Shown: positions 1 to 10,755 of the stretch, one piece after another
Numbering within the stretch: the stretch's first letter is position 1
How the letters are laid out: every line of letters starts with the position of its first letter
Source: Viscum album
Taxonomy: Eukaryota > Streptophyta > Magnoliopsida > Santalales > Viscaceae
Length of the DNA: 64,000 bases
Assembly (NCBI GenBank): GCA_963277665.1
Contig: OY728143.1
Location: 231,623,591-231,687,590, forward strand
Direction of reading: 5' to 3'
Translations under genes and position numbers: made by a program
The notes under the pieces: model-generated
What the model was told of the DNA's origin: nothing
Seen by the model: the letters and a program-made list of their open reading frames with translations, nothing else
Database searches by the model: none

Positions 1-104
1 TGGGTAATATTAAAACTTTGTTGTCCATGTAATTCCATCATTATAAATATAATGATCAATAATTACTTTTTTATTTCATATTTTTTATGTGGTTATACAT
101 GTAG
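1..104. other. Flank of G1, unassigned
   Basis: AT-rich sequence left of the outermost element. No coding or repeat signal is visible in this short stretch. Confidence 0.5.
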
Positions 105-109
105 TGAAC
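105..109. repeat. Target site duplication of G1, left copy (ATACA)
   Basis: ATACA lies directly before the first base of the G1 5' LTR and recurs exactly at 31025-31029 after the 3' LTR. The pairing over 31 kb confirms that the outer LTRs belong to one insertion. Confidence 0.85.
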
Positions 110-3100
110 CTATTTTTAACAGTTAATAATATGAAAAATTTTTTGGAATGTTTTTGTAGTTGGGCACTAAGGAACTACAAGATTCTAAGGCCTAGTGAGA
201 TCAAAAATGATAATTTAAAAATGTTAAATATATTAATATCACAAACATATAGTATTAAATAAATTTCTTAATAACTCCAAAACTAAGAATTGGATAAGAA
301 AAATGAGACTACATTTGAATCCAGAACATGGGGTTTACCCTAGCTGCTACCTAAAGTTGGTTGACAATAAACATTCGAATTGGGTTACCATTGGTTTGTA
401 CATTATGTGGTTTAATTAATGTTTTTTAATTAAATAATTTCATACCCTTAAAATAATTTACTCTTAATATAGACTATTATTTATATTATATATGGTTATA
501 CTCATAAACATAAAATTATTTTAAGGCATTGGAGAGGAGACAATTATTTATATTATATATTGTTTACTCTTAAGATATTTGAGAGGCGCCACTGAAATTA
601 TTCATTGGTAGATCGAAACAGGGTGATGAATAGTGACTAGATCAAGGTGGGCCGGGAGGCACAAACATAGAGAGACTCATCCTTTACTGGAAAATTAAGT
701 ATTCACCAATTATTTATTCCAATAAATGTAGTTGTCATAAATTTTTTATTTATACCTTTATATTAAAATATTGTGAATGATTATTTTATATTCTTTTGAT
801 ATCCATTTGTTCACCCTTCACATGATCCCATTAAAAAAGATTACACCAGATATTCTTGATATGTGATTCTTCTCACCCTAGATATACCCAATCTGTTTTC
901 ATTTTTGAAGAACTCTTAGCCAATGATGTTTACTCCCTTTTTCGTATTCCATTCCACCATCAATTCTTTGAGTTCTATACCATTGGCCTGTGGCATCACA
1001 GTTCGATATATATGTGGAATTTTGGAGTGTGATTGAACCTTTAGATTCATGGCGGTTTGGTGAACGACAACAAAATCAATGATTTGTGGATGGATCAAGA
1101 CATATTAGGATAGATCCCGAGTTTCACGTGGTGCTATGTAGATATAATATTTAATGGGGGAAAAGGGAGATGGGATGCACACGGTATAAATTATAGATCA
1201 TCATGTGATTATCCATTTTACAATTTCAACCACTGAAGGGACGAAATCGATGGTTAGAGAAGATTATCACCGTTTTTGAGTGGTTGATTGATGAGGAATG
1301 TGGCAGTTAATTAAAATATATAATCATCTTGAGGATCTTTAAAATATGTGAACAAATCAACTACACACCATGTAGACTAATGAACACATAATGTGTATCC
1401 CATAGATGCATTTCTAGGGTTTTAATATAATGTTAAGTATCACACACTATGTGGACATAACCACACACCACAAGACACTACAAAGGAAACTACAATATGT
1501 TCCCGCTGGTATAAACCTATGTCCATATGATTCATGAAATGTAGTGTAATCTAGGAGTACATGGGAATGGACTGGTACCCATGTATTTCTAGGTACAAGG
1601 CCTGGTACATGGGAATGGTCCGAAGTACACAGGCACTAACATTTGTGCATGGATAGGCCCAGAGAGAATGAGGCATGTCATGTGCCACCTGTACAAACAA
1701 TGTATGATGACATGAAATCTATAATGTGTCTAGATTAGAAAATGTATAGGATATGTGGTGGGTTCATAGGAATTATGGCTCCCCATAAACACCATCTAAT
1801 TCTATCCATAACATCTTTCTCCTGTATCTCCTTCTTTTGGAAAATTTTTAAGGATCACGATTAGATTATCCTATGTTTTTTTCTATGTAAAATGTGATGG
1901 TGTAATTCATTATCACAAGAATTGTATTATGTGAGTTTTTTCTATAGTGAATATTTATTAGGAAATGCATGAAAATGGTAGAAACTACATGGGATCATCA
2001 GAGTGTTATCGAGGTCAGTACTCCCCTGTTGTACTGGGTCGCAAGTTCCCCATATTCATTAAAAAGGTATTATTAGGGTTAGTACTACCCCATCCCACCA
2101 GGGTGTCAGTTCCCAATACAAAATATACATGTACTTAATGTAGTCACCTTACTAGTATATGGTGGAGGATCTCTACATATGGAGTGGTAGCCCCTTATAT
2201 TTGAGCTATAATGGTGTGTTGGTCCTTCAAGAGAGTTTTTCCTTCCTCAACTATGGAGTGTGGTTATGGGGTGAAGGCTCCTCCAATCATATTCTATTGA
2301 GTTTAGAAAGTGTACATGGATAATAGTTCTCTCTCCATCAGTAGTAGTGTGCAGTGATGGGAAGTGAGATCATCCACACAGTTTCTTATCTGGTTTTGAA
2401 TGTTGTCAGGCATCGATGAAGGTCCTTGGAGATATAAACATACTCATTTAAATTGGATTGGATATGATATTGAGATCCCCATTTAATCTCATATAGGAGT
2501 ATTTATGAGTATATATATATTTTTAAGTTTGTATATATTTGGTTTTTCCCACGTTATTTGGGTTGAGTTTACTATTACTGTATTTCTCTATCACTCCATT
2601 TTTGATTTACAGGGAATCATACTGGGTATTTATATAGTCACCCATACAAGGTATTTTCAAAAACATTTTTTCTATTATGAAAACAATGGTCAGATCATAG
2701 ATGATTAAAATGGATCAGAGTGATGCCTGGTAGCATTGACCGCTTACATTGGTCGGTCTTTTAGACCATGAGACAAGATCCCTCATATCTCTTCATTTCT
2801 TATTATTGTCAAGTTGAAACATCATTTTTGGGAGGGTGTGCTTTTTTACCTTTACATATTCATTGTATATTTTTCACTCTAATGTATTTCCTAGATATTA
2901 TTTCTCATATGGTTTGTCTCTAGATGTTATATTAGTTACATTATATTCCTCTACACTACAACATAGATATGGTTGGGTGTGTGTGTACATGTACATTATG
3001 AAAATAAATCCCAATCTATTTATACCTTATGAGAATGTTTTTCCAATCCATATCAAATTAGATGCGATATTGGTGTTTTGATGGCCTAGCCTTCCATAGG

Positions 3101-3132
3101 CTTGGTGGGCCCCAGTGGTTCGGGTTGTTACA
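110..3132 (+). repeat. G1 5' LTR (about 3.02 kb)
   Basis: It starts TGTAGTGAACC and ends GGTTGTTACA, keeping TG...CA ends with imperfect inverted termini. Homology to 28086-31024 shows in blocks: the start, the gattgaacc block near 1030 against 28940, and the ggttttgatg block near 3075 against 30965. A cluster of diverged short repeats sits at about 1500-2180. No long frame exists; short frames here are chance. Confidence 0.85.
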
Positions 3133-3135
3133 GAG

Positions 3136-3147
3136 TGGTATTAGATA
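3136..3147 (+). other. G1 primer binding site (initiator Met tRNA type)
   Basis: TGGTATTAGATA starts 3 nt after the 5' LTR. It matches the plant initiator-Met consensus TGGTATCAGAGC at 9 of 12 positions, as expected for Ty3 chromoviruses. Confidence 0.75.
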
Positions 3148-4577
3148 TAGTTCATCCATAGGATGATGTTTATATTTATCGAATTATTATTATTGGTTTA
3201 GAACATATGGAAATAGTGATGCAGTGTCTTAATGAGGATATAATTCTATAGAACCCAGTGCTGGTGTGGTGTCTAATGTATTCATACACTACTAATCTGA
3301 CTACATTCTTTCTATCTCGGTATATTGAGACATTAGTTGTAGGTAAAATTGTTAAATGAATCATATTGAATTGATTCCTTTTAATATTCTTCTTACATCA
3401 TCTCGATATATATATATTCACATTTGTGAATGGTATGTCTTTATAACATTAAGGATTCACTAATGAAGGTATCCATCTAGGTTACCAATTTTAGATTATA
3501 AAAATGAATCAATGAGGAATGAAACATCATTTTAGGGGTCATCCCATGATGTGTTTCCTCTAGGTGGGAAACTAGTGGAACAAGTTCTTGTCTAGAAGAA
3601 TTTCATAGTAGAAATTCATCCTGAGGATTAAAAAAATATTAGCACACTCCACGAGTTCTAACAATAGACACCATTGAGGGTCAATGTGAGCTAGATACCC
3701 TTAAAGTGAAGGATTGGGATAATTTAGTGGTTTGAGTCTTCTGTATTATTTGGCCCCAAAAAAATTAGATAGGTTCACCGGTATCTAGTTATTTTTTAGG
3801 GAGTATCTGGGCTTTGGTGGAGTATGATTACAGATTCCCATAATAAGATGATTCTCTCATGGTCCAACATATAGAATCTATTTCATTAAAAGAATTACCC
3901 TTTGTTATTTCACACAATTCAGATCCTGGATAATCATAAGCTACATAAGAGTGATATCTTAGTAAACTTGAAGGTTGAATAACCATATTCTAAAATTCAT
4001 TTATATTGTAAAAGATAGATTATTCCAAGAAATGATGGTCAAGAAGGGTCTCAACATAGACATTTGATCCAGTGTGTATTCTTTATTCTTATTTACATAA
4101 AATGGATTGATAGAGAGGGATATTGTGATTGATAAATTGCTAGATGAGGGGCATCAGGTGGTTAGAGCTGGCTGTGGGATACTATAGATGAGTCATCCAC
4201 AATAGAGAGTCGGTGAAAGATGTCCCGATCCTAGAGGTGGAATCATTCTCATTCATGGACTCAGATGAGAGGATATATGGCTCAGGGATTTTGTAGAGGA
4301 TCTAGTTATCCTTGAGAAGTTAATTTTCTTTTCTTGTTATGGCCTATGTAACATTTCTCCTAATTTTTTGACCCTTCATAAAGGGAATGAAATGTAGAAA
4401 ATGGATGGACCTCACTGATATATAGTTTCATGACCTGATATCCCCTAGATGTGGCCAGCACATCCCTCAAGAAGTTTGTTCTGGTAGAGGAGGAGAAAAA
4501 ACTCTAGATGGAGGAGTTTTTAGTAGGGAACAATTTTATGTGATCTTACCACCACTTACACCATGTGGTCCATGTTA
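3148..4577 (+). pseudogene. G1 gag remnant
   Basis: The stretch lies between the primer site and the G2 insertion, where gag is expected. Translation in any frame is broken by many stops. A basic and polar stretch near 4230-4300 followed by a cysteine-poor knuckle-like segment near 4330 is the only hint of a Gag C-terminus. The assignment rests mainly on position. Confidence 0.35.
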
Positions 4578-4582
4578 GGCTC
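4578..4582. repeat. Target site duplication of G2, left copy (GGCTC)
   Basis: GGCTC abuts the G2 LTR and is repeated exactly at 12440-12444. Joining the two flanks restores a continuous G1 internal sequence. Confidence 0.85.
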
Positions 4583-6265
4583 TAGCGCATTCCTGTCGTG
4601 GGGCATGGAAAAATAATATTTTATTTACCTAAGTATAGTATAGTAGTTGATCCTAGGTAGTCTCCCAAAGATGAGTGCATACAAAACAAGGTTGTCAGTT
4701 TTTGTTGGTTTTCTAAAAAAATATTGGTTTTAATTAATTTGAATGACTATGAGAGAAACAAACAGCAGAAATTGATTGATTTTAAAAAATGATATAGGCG
4801 GTGATCAGATTGGGTCTGGCTAGACCTAGGGTTGTTCCATCATGGTTTCCAAATTTTATCTCATCTTCTTCCTTAAACTGGTAAGAGATAGATTCATCTA
4901 CCGAGTCCTCTCTCCCTTAGTCAGATAGATGTGATGAGAATTTTCTTTTCTAAAACCTTATATTGTTCTATCATCCTTCCAATGTACATAGGGTTGTAGA
5001 TGGTCTCTTAAGTAATTAGAGAAATCCCAGACATGGAATTTTTATTCCCTATTAAAAAAAGATTTCAACATACAATCCTACACACGTTCTTGAAAACCGC
5101 CAACCAATCACCACCAAACCCTAATCTTGTTCCATCATATACAGAATAGAATTGGGTGGAGGAAGATGTGATCATCGAACAAATAAATTTAAAATTTTAG
5201 AATAAAAAACATAACACTACCGCATCCAGAATTTAATAATGATTTATGAATTGAAACCATTATAAGAAATAAGAAGAAATTTTATTCATTTCAAGCACAA
5301 AAACTCAAAAACAACACATAGGTCCAGCCTCCCCTCTTTCTGATCACTCAAATGAAACTACCCATTGATAGATGGGGTAAGCCAAATGATGCGGGAGAGG
5401 AGAAACATTTTAAAGTAAAGAAAAATAAAAGAAATAAATAGAATGATGCTGAAGAAGAATTTCCCCGAGTGTCCCTTGGATTCCTCCCATCTCGGATCGT
5501 GGTGTCCCAGAAGGAATGAGATGAAATATGGGATGCCTTGAGGAGGGGGGGCTCTCCTCCTTTTATAGCCAGATTCATGTATTCCAAATATTTTCGCGTT
5601 TTGGACCCAATAAACGACCTGTTAACGAATTTATACCCGATTCAATGTTGTTCATAATTTTCTTGGGAGTTTCCCCTCAAAATCTCATAGGATTTGGACA
5701 TTTATTTCAAGAGTTATGGACGTTTTACTCTGAGCATTTATTCTGTCTAGTCAGACTCTCCAAAACACCAACCCCCGGATTAGGAAGCTTTAATGTACCA
5801 TCCATGGGATAACTCCCATGTCATTTATTTAATAAAATATGTTCTAAAACTTATTTCTCGTCCACCCACATAATATCAAAACATTTGGCCCCACCATGAA
5901 TGAGTTATGGATCACACACCAAAACTATACAGAACTGAAAACAGTTTTCTTTCTCCCACTTGTGAGCTTCTTTTGAGATTCCATATGGCCGATTCAACTT
6001 TTAGTTCAAAATTTGTAAATGAATCTCTGGATCTGTAGAATCTTGAAAAGAAAGAATTTTTCAATTTTTATTAGTGTACATAATGTTATTGCCAAAATAC
6101 AGAAAAAATTTAAAACTGTTAAAAATCCAAAATGGACCATTTATACTATTTAGCTCAAAATAACACCAAAACCATAAAAATGAAACAATTAATCTTAGAG
6201 TAACACCTTTGTGGGTTTAAAAAATGATATTAAATATTAATTAATTGAAAATATTTTCTCTATCA
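4583..6265 (-). repeat. G2 LTR, plus-strand left copy (3' LTR of the element)
   Basis: Nearly colinear with 10756-12439 along its full length, with the same end ...TCTCTATCA. The outer base pair has changed from TG to TA in this copy. A TATA box in the element's orientation lies at 5559-5567. Small frames on the + strand near 5528-5812 are LTR sequence, not genes. Confidence 0.9.
5559..5567 (-). promoter_or_regulatory. TATA box in G2 left LTR
   Basis: TATAAAAGG on the - strand, conserved in the other LTR at 11732-11740. It supports the - orientation of G2. Confidence 0.6.
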
Positions 6266-6280
6266 ATTCCCCCACACTTA
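6266..6280 (-). other. G2 polypurine tract
   Basis: On the - strand the sequence TAAGTGTGGGGGAAT ends exactly at the LTR. Athila/Tat elements typically have such a G-run tract next to the 3' LTR. Similar motifs recur at 7036-7056 and 7682-7693. Confidence 0.75.
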
Positions 6281-7035
6281 GCACTTCTACTCCTGGACAA
6301 GTAAAAGTCAACTTAAATCAAATCCAAAACACATATCAATGAGATCTACCAAATCAATTTCAAGAAAGAAAACAATATCATGCCTCATAAAAAACAATTG
6401 TTTCAAGTTCTCCATTTTAGATTTTAATATATTTCCACTTCATTTCCTATCCCATACACACAAACCACCTACCTCACAAGAATTTTCTCTCATCTCACAA
6501 ATGTAAATGTTGAACCGGACTTTTCTCATCCAAACTCACACAAGAGTCACCATAGGCTTGATTAATTCCTACTTCTCCACCCATTGTGAGTCAAGTACAT
6601 GTGTTTCTAATGAGGACTTTTCAGGGTTGTTCTGTGGATTCCGGTTGGTAGGACATATATGTTACAAATTCTGTGGCTAAAAAAGGAGGGCCTGGATCTT
6701 ATTGAAGAAAAATTGCAACATTATAATTTTCACTCAAATATAGTCTCCTTATCTTCCCCTTTGTAGAAACTCAGCTTCATCATCATTCAATCAGCTCAAG
6801 ATTTCAGCAGCAAAAATTTCAATCCTTTAAAACATTATTTTTCTTAAATGTTCCAGATAGACACAACATTCTTTTTTTTTGACATCGGATGCTCCAAAAA
6901 GGCACAACTTCTCTTATCATGAAATCTCCTGAAAGGCACAACTTTTAACAAAATATTTAGTAGAAACATCAACTCTTAAAAATTTTATATTCCACCAAAA
7001 TTATCACCAAATGAGGTAGTACACAAGAAGACATC

Positions 7036-7056
7036 TTCCCCCCCCCCCACACTTAA
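7036..7056 (-). other. Second polypurine-like motif in G2
   Basis: The - strand reads CTTAAGTGTG followed by a long G run and AAG, repeating the core of the terminal tract at 6266-6280. It may be a leftover of a sequence duplication or a secondary plus-strand primer. Confidence 0.5.
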
Positions 7057-7681
7057 GTTCAACTAGATCATCCAATTTCACTTCAAGAGCAGGTAGGATA
7101 GGGTAAATTGGCTTGTAATGTGGCTAACAAAACAGGAAATTCATGGCTACTAGGGGATACAATGAAGGATAAATGTAAAGGGGGCCATAATGAAAAGAAT
7201 TATTTTGAAAATGGGGCTACAAACAAAATAAATTCCTTAATCATTTAAGACACACGTACCCCAAACCCTCATGTTTTGAAAGGAATAAATAAAATTCTGG
7301 TTAACGAAAGCGTGGTATGGTTCTCTCACGAAATGAGTTGAATGAAAAGAATATAGAATAAATGGTTTAGAAGCCTCACAGTAAAGTGATTTCAATGATA
7401 TAGACAGCAAAATATGGCATTAGTTTCAAAAATTAGTGTACTTTTCATGAAATTCCAAAATATTGAAACTTGAAACAAAAGTAATTTCAGCATTCATTTA
7501 AGCTCAGTTTCATGAAATATATTGGGTCATTCATTAAAATGGGTTTCAAAAATCATATTGATAATCATTTCAGCTCACTGGTTTCAGAAACACACCAAAA
7601 ATTGAAAAACAAACACACAATTTTTTTTTTCTTCTGAAAAACAAACACAAAATGAAAATACTAAACTACAAAGGTTCCCTG

Positions 7682-7693
7682 CCCCACACTTAA
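7682..7693 (-). other. Third polypurine-like motif in G2
   Basis: The - strand reads TTAAGTGTGGGG, the same core as the terminal tract. It lies just downstream of the decayed coding part, where a full element would have its central or 3' tract. Confidence 0.45.
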
Positions 7694-7914
7694 ATGATGC
7701 AGTGTCCTCAATGCATTCATGGTGATTTAACATTAAAACCAATTTTAAAATGAATCACAGCATCAAGAAAGTGTAAAGGAGAGGTACAACCTAAAGGCTC
7801 TTATTGATAGACAGGTTGGAGGAGCGGGATCTCCTCCACTGGTTCTTTTCTATTTCTTGGTAAAGACATGTTTTACCAACAAGAGTCTGATTTGTGTTTA
7901 TAGATACCATAACA

Positions 7915-8430
7915 CTAGAAAAACCCCTGAAATCTTGTTCTTATGGAATGGTTTTCAATATTTTTGGATATTTGTTTTTTCCTTGTTGCAATTTGAACAT
8001 AACACTTTTTAAGGGTATTTGGTGTCCTTTGAAAATTCCTCCCTTCTCTTAAGGTAGGAGATTGAACCTCAATTTTATTTACCCATACAAACTTGGTTTT
8101 GGGTTTTTCCTCTTTTCCTTGTGATCCCCTCTTCCCATTGGTTTGAGAATATCCTTTACACTCTACAGTTTTAATGGGGGTTTCCTTGACCATCATCAGC
8201 TCATGTTCCATTGCAAGTCTTATGAAATTATTCTTAGCTATTTCTTTTTCCTTTGTAGAAAGTTACTTTAGGAGATCTATGATAATCTTTTCATGATCAG
8301 CCTCCTTGAGTTTATAATTCTTGATCTCAACATCTTCTCTTAATTTTGATTCTCCAGCCTCTTCTAACAAACTATCCAAGAATTCAAAGGTTGTCTCTTC
8401 TGAATTTTTATTTGGTTCGTTTCATTCTTT
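7915..8430 (-). pseudogene. G2 polyprotein C-terminal remnant, function unknown
   Basis: Continues downstream of the protease on the - strand after a stop near 8430. It includes a 98-residue open frame (8211 to 7915) that is rich in Lys, Glu and Arg and begins MEHELMMVKETPIK. No domain is recognised. An acidic, helical-looking segment near 8250-8400 precedes it. It probably ends the gag-pro polyprotein of this non-autonomous element. Confidence 0.4.
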
Positions 8431-8433
8431 GTG

Positions 8434-8823
8434 CTAGATTTCTTTCAGTGAATGAACATCTGACACATTCTTCAGGGATTTGAGTATATTGAAATGCACT
8501 CGACTATCTCCGAGCTCTATTGAGAGTGTTCCCTCATGCACATTGATGATGGTCTTTGCTGTCTTTAAGAATGGTGTTCCCAAGATGATGGGTGTGTGTG
8601 ATGAACTTTTATCTTCTTCCATTGTCAGCACATAAATGTCAGCTGGGAACAATATATATTTTACCTTTACAAGAACATCTTCTAGAACACTTGCTGGAAA
8701 ATCTGTGGATCTGTTTGTGAGATGGAATACCACTCTAGTATGATTTAGTTCTCCGATCTGAAAATATGAAAACACTGAGTGAGGAATCACATTTATCAAA
8801 GGTCCAAGATCACATAATGCATC
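8434..8823 (-). pseudogene. G2 retropepsin-like aspartic protease
   Basis: On the - strand a DLG triplet at 8803-8811 is followed by INVIPHSVFS, matching the Athila-type protease start (DLGASxNLMPxS). The frame continues for more than 120 residues with VLEDVLVKV, FPADIYVL and PIILGTPFLKTAKTIINVH, the conserved flap and C-terminal motifs of this family. In such elements the protease cleaves Gag during particle maturation. The first Ala-Ser after DLG has become Pro-Leu. A stop follows the protease. Recognition rests on the motif series. Confidence 0.8.
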
Positions 8824-9011
8824 AGTAAAATATAAAGAACTATTAGTTCAGGGAATAGTGAATGTCCCTGGATCATGACATTTTTGCGGTATCGATGGTG
8901 TGATTAATGCTGAGACGCTTCTTCCTAAGATGAATCTTTAATTTCCATCCATCCTCATTCTTTTAGTACACAGATCCATAATAAATTTTTCATATTTGGG
9001 TATTTGTTTGA

Positions 9012-10565
9012 TTACTTCCAAAAGTGGGATGTTAATCTCAAATTTTCAGAATGTTTCTTGAATTTCCCTTTGAACTCGTTCTTTTTCACCCTTCTTTGAC
9101 TCAAACAATGCTGTTTGGAAAGGTGGTGGGATATCCTTTTCCTCCCTTTGTTTTTTTGAAAGGGTGTTTCTTTTCTTTCCTTATGAATCCTTGTTCTTTC
9201 TCCTTTTTTGTCGAATCCATCTTTTTGTTGGTCATGACGAGCTTCAAAAGCTTCCCCAGATTCATCCTCCTCATTTTTTTCTGGTGGTGTGAGATCCTTC
9301 CCACATAGGGTGGTGATTTCACTAACATTCTCCTTTCGATTGGGAATTGTTTGTGTGGGAAGTTTACCTGGGTTCTTAGTGAGAGCATCCATAATTCTTG
9401 TAAATTGATCAGCTAGCTTGTCAATTTTATCTTCTAATCCCGCAACTCTTTTCTTCAGCTGTTGATCTTCAATTGTTGGTGCACTTGTGAATGATTTATC
9501 ATAACTATTCCACCAGAAAGTTGGTGGTTGGAAAGTCTGTTGTTGTTGGAAGGGCTGCTTATATGGTTGTTGGAATGCTATCGGTTTCTGATATTGCTGC
9601 TGAAAAGGTGCTATGTCTTGGTTCTGTTGAAACCCATACCCTGTTTGGGCTTGCGGTTGGTATTGCCTTTGTTGTTAGGCTGGTGCACAACTTTCTGTCC
9701 CCTGCACTTCTGGACATTGATCAGTGAAATGAGAATTAGAAGAGAATAAAACACATACCTGATTCAGCCCTTCTTGTTCCTTCACATGGTTCACATCTAT
9801 TTTTCGCACTATCCTGGTGAGTCCACCCATTTCATTCCTAATTAAATCTACTGAATTATATGTTCTTACCTCATGGATTCCTCTGGTGATCGTACCTCGA
9901 GTGCCAAAATACTGTGAATTTTGTGTAATATTTTCAATCAGAATTCGAATATCTACAGGTGAATTATCAATGAGGGCTCCTCTCGACGAGGCATCGAGTA
10001 GATTCCTATTATTATCAAGAAATACTTGGTATAATCACAAAAGGAATTGGTCCTATTCTATTTCTTGGTGTGGAAAAATTGGACAACGTTTCCTAAAATG
10101 TTCCCAGAATTTGTAGAGTGCTTCTCCAGTTGATTGATGGATGACATAAATCTCTTTCTTTATTGTAGTGCTCCTGGATGTTGGGAAAAATCTTTGTAGA
10201 ATGAATTTTTTTAGATCTTCCCATTCACTGATCTACCCAAGTTGTAGATTTTACAACCATTCCTTCACTGCTTCCTCTAGTCAGAAGGGGAATTCCCTCC
10301 ATTTCACATGATCTTCAGTAACTGCTCGAGGTTTGATGTTGGAGCAGACATAGGTGAATTATTGAATATGTCGATTCTGGTCTTCACCTGTACGACCATG
10401 AAATTTTGGAAGCACTTGGATAATGTTAATTATCAATTCAAAATCATTTTCTAAGGTAGAAATTGCAAGTTGATAATTTTTATTGGAAAATTGAGGTGCA
10501 AAGATGTCACGTAGGGTTCGGTTGGAATTTACATCCATTAGTAAGAGTTCAAAGTCTTCACTCAA
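9012..10565 (-). pseudogene. G2 Athila-type gag, broken
   Basis: Read 10565 to 9012 on the - strand. The N-terminal part has NRTLRDIFAPQ and, about 40 residues on, VLPKFHGRTGED, both hallmarks of Athila/Tat Gag. The middle needs frame changes but shows the helical Gag core (near 10130-9960). A CCHC-like remnant ending HFTDQCPE lies near 9710, with its second Cys lost. A Gln/Phe/Pro-rich stretch follows (9690-9530). Then a 126-residue open frame (9392-9012) opens near the family motif ITTLCGKDL and becomes very basic. Gag would form the particle and carry the RNA. Stops and frameshifts prevent a full product. Confidence 0.75.
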
Positions 10566-10733
10566 GGTTTCACTTGAATGGGTGAGATTGATTTCTTAGA
10601 AATATTTGGGATGATTTTGATTTCCCAATTTGGATATTGTGCACTCAATTTCTGGATCTAATTCTAATAAATTGATATTTGAACTACGGGTCATTCAAAA
10701 GATATTGTTTTTTAAAAGCTTGGAGGCACTGCC

Positions 10734-10751
10734 TCCCCAGCAATGGATCTA
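10734..10751 (-). other. G2 primer binding site (Asp tRNA type)
   Basis: The - strand reads TAGATCCATTGCTGGGGA, 4 nt inside the LTR at 10756. It matches the Asp-tRNA primer site typical of Athila/Tat elements at 13 of 18 positions. This sets the element's orientation and clade together with gag. Confidence 0.7.
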
Positions 10752-10755
10752 AGTT

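Larger units (their letters stand above)
6281..7914 (-). other. G2 non-coding internal region
   Basis: About 1.6 kb between the last coding remnant and the polypurine tract. No pol domain is seen in any frame on either strand. It holds two extra copies of the polypurine-like motif, one with a run of eleven C on the + strand at 7038-7048. Confidence 0.6.

Noticed and set aside
2505..3081. Hydrophobic frames near 2505-2708 and 2836-3081 as small membrane proteins
   Set aside because: They lie in the G1 5' LTR, are not kept in the 3' LTR, and T-rich DNA gives Phe/Leu/Ile-rich chance frames.
9051..10116. Plus-strand open frames of 73 to 99 residues in G2
   Set aside because: The coding sense here is the - strand, shown by Gag and protease motifs; the + strand frames are complements of it.
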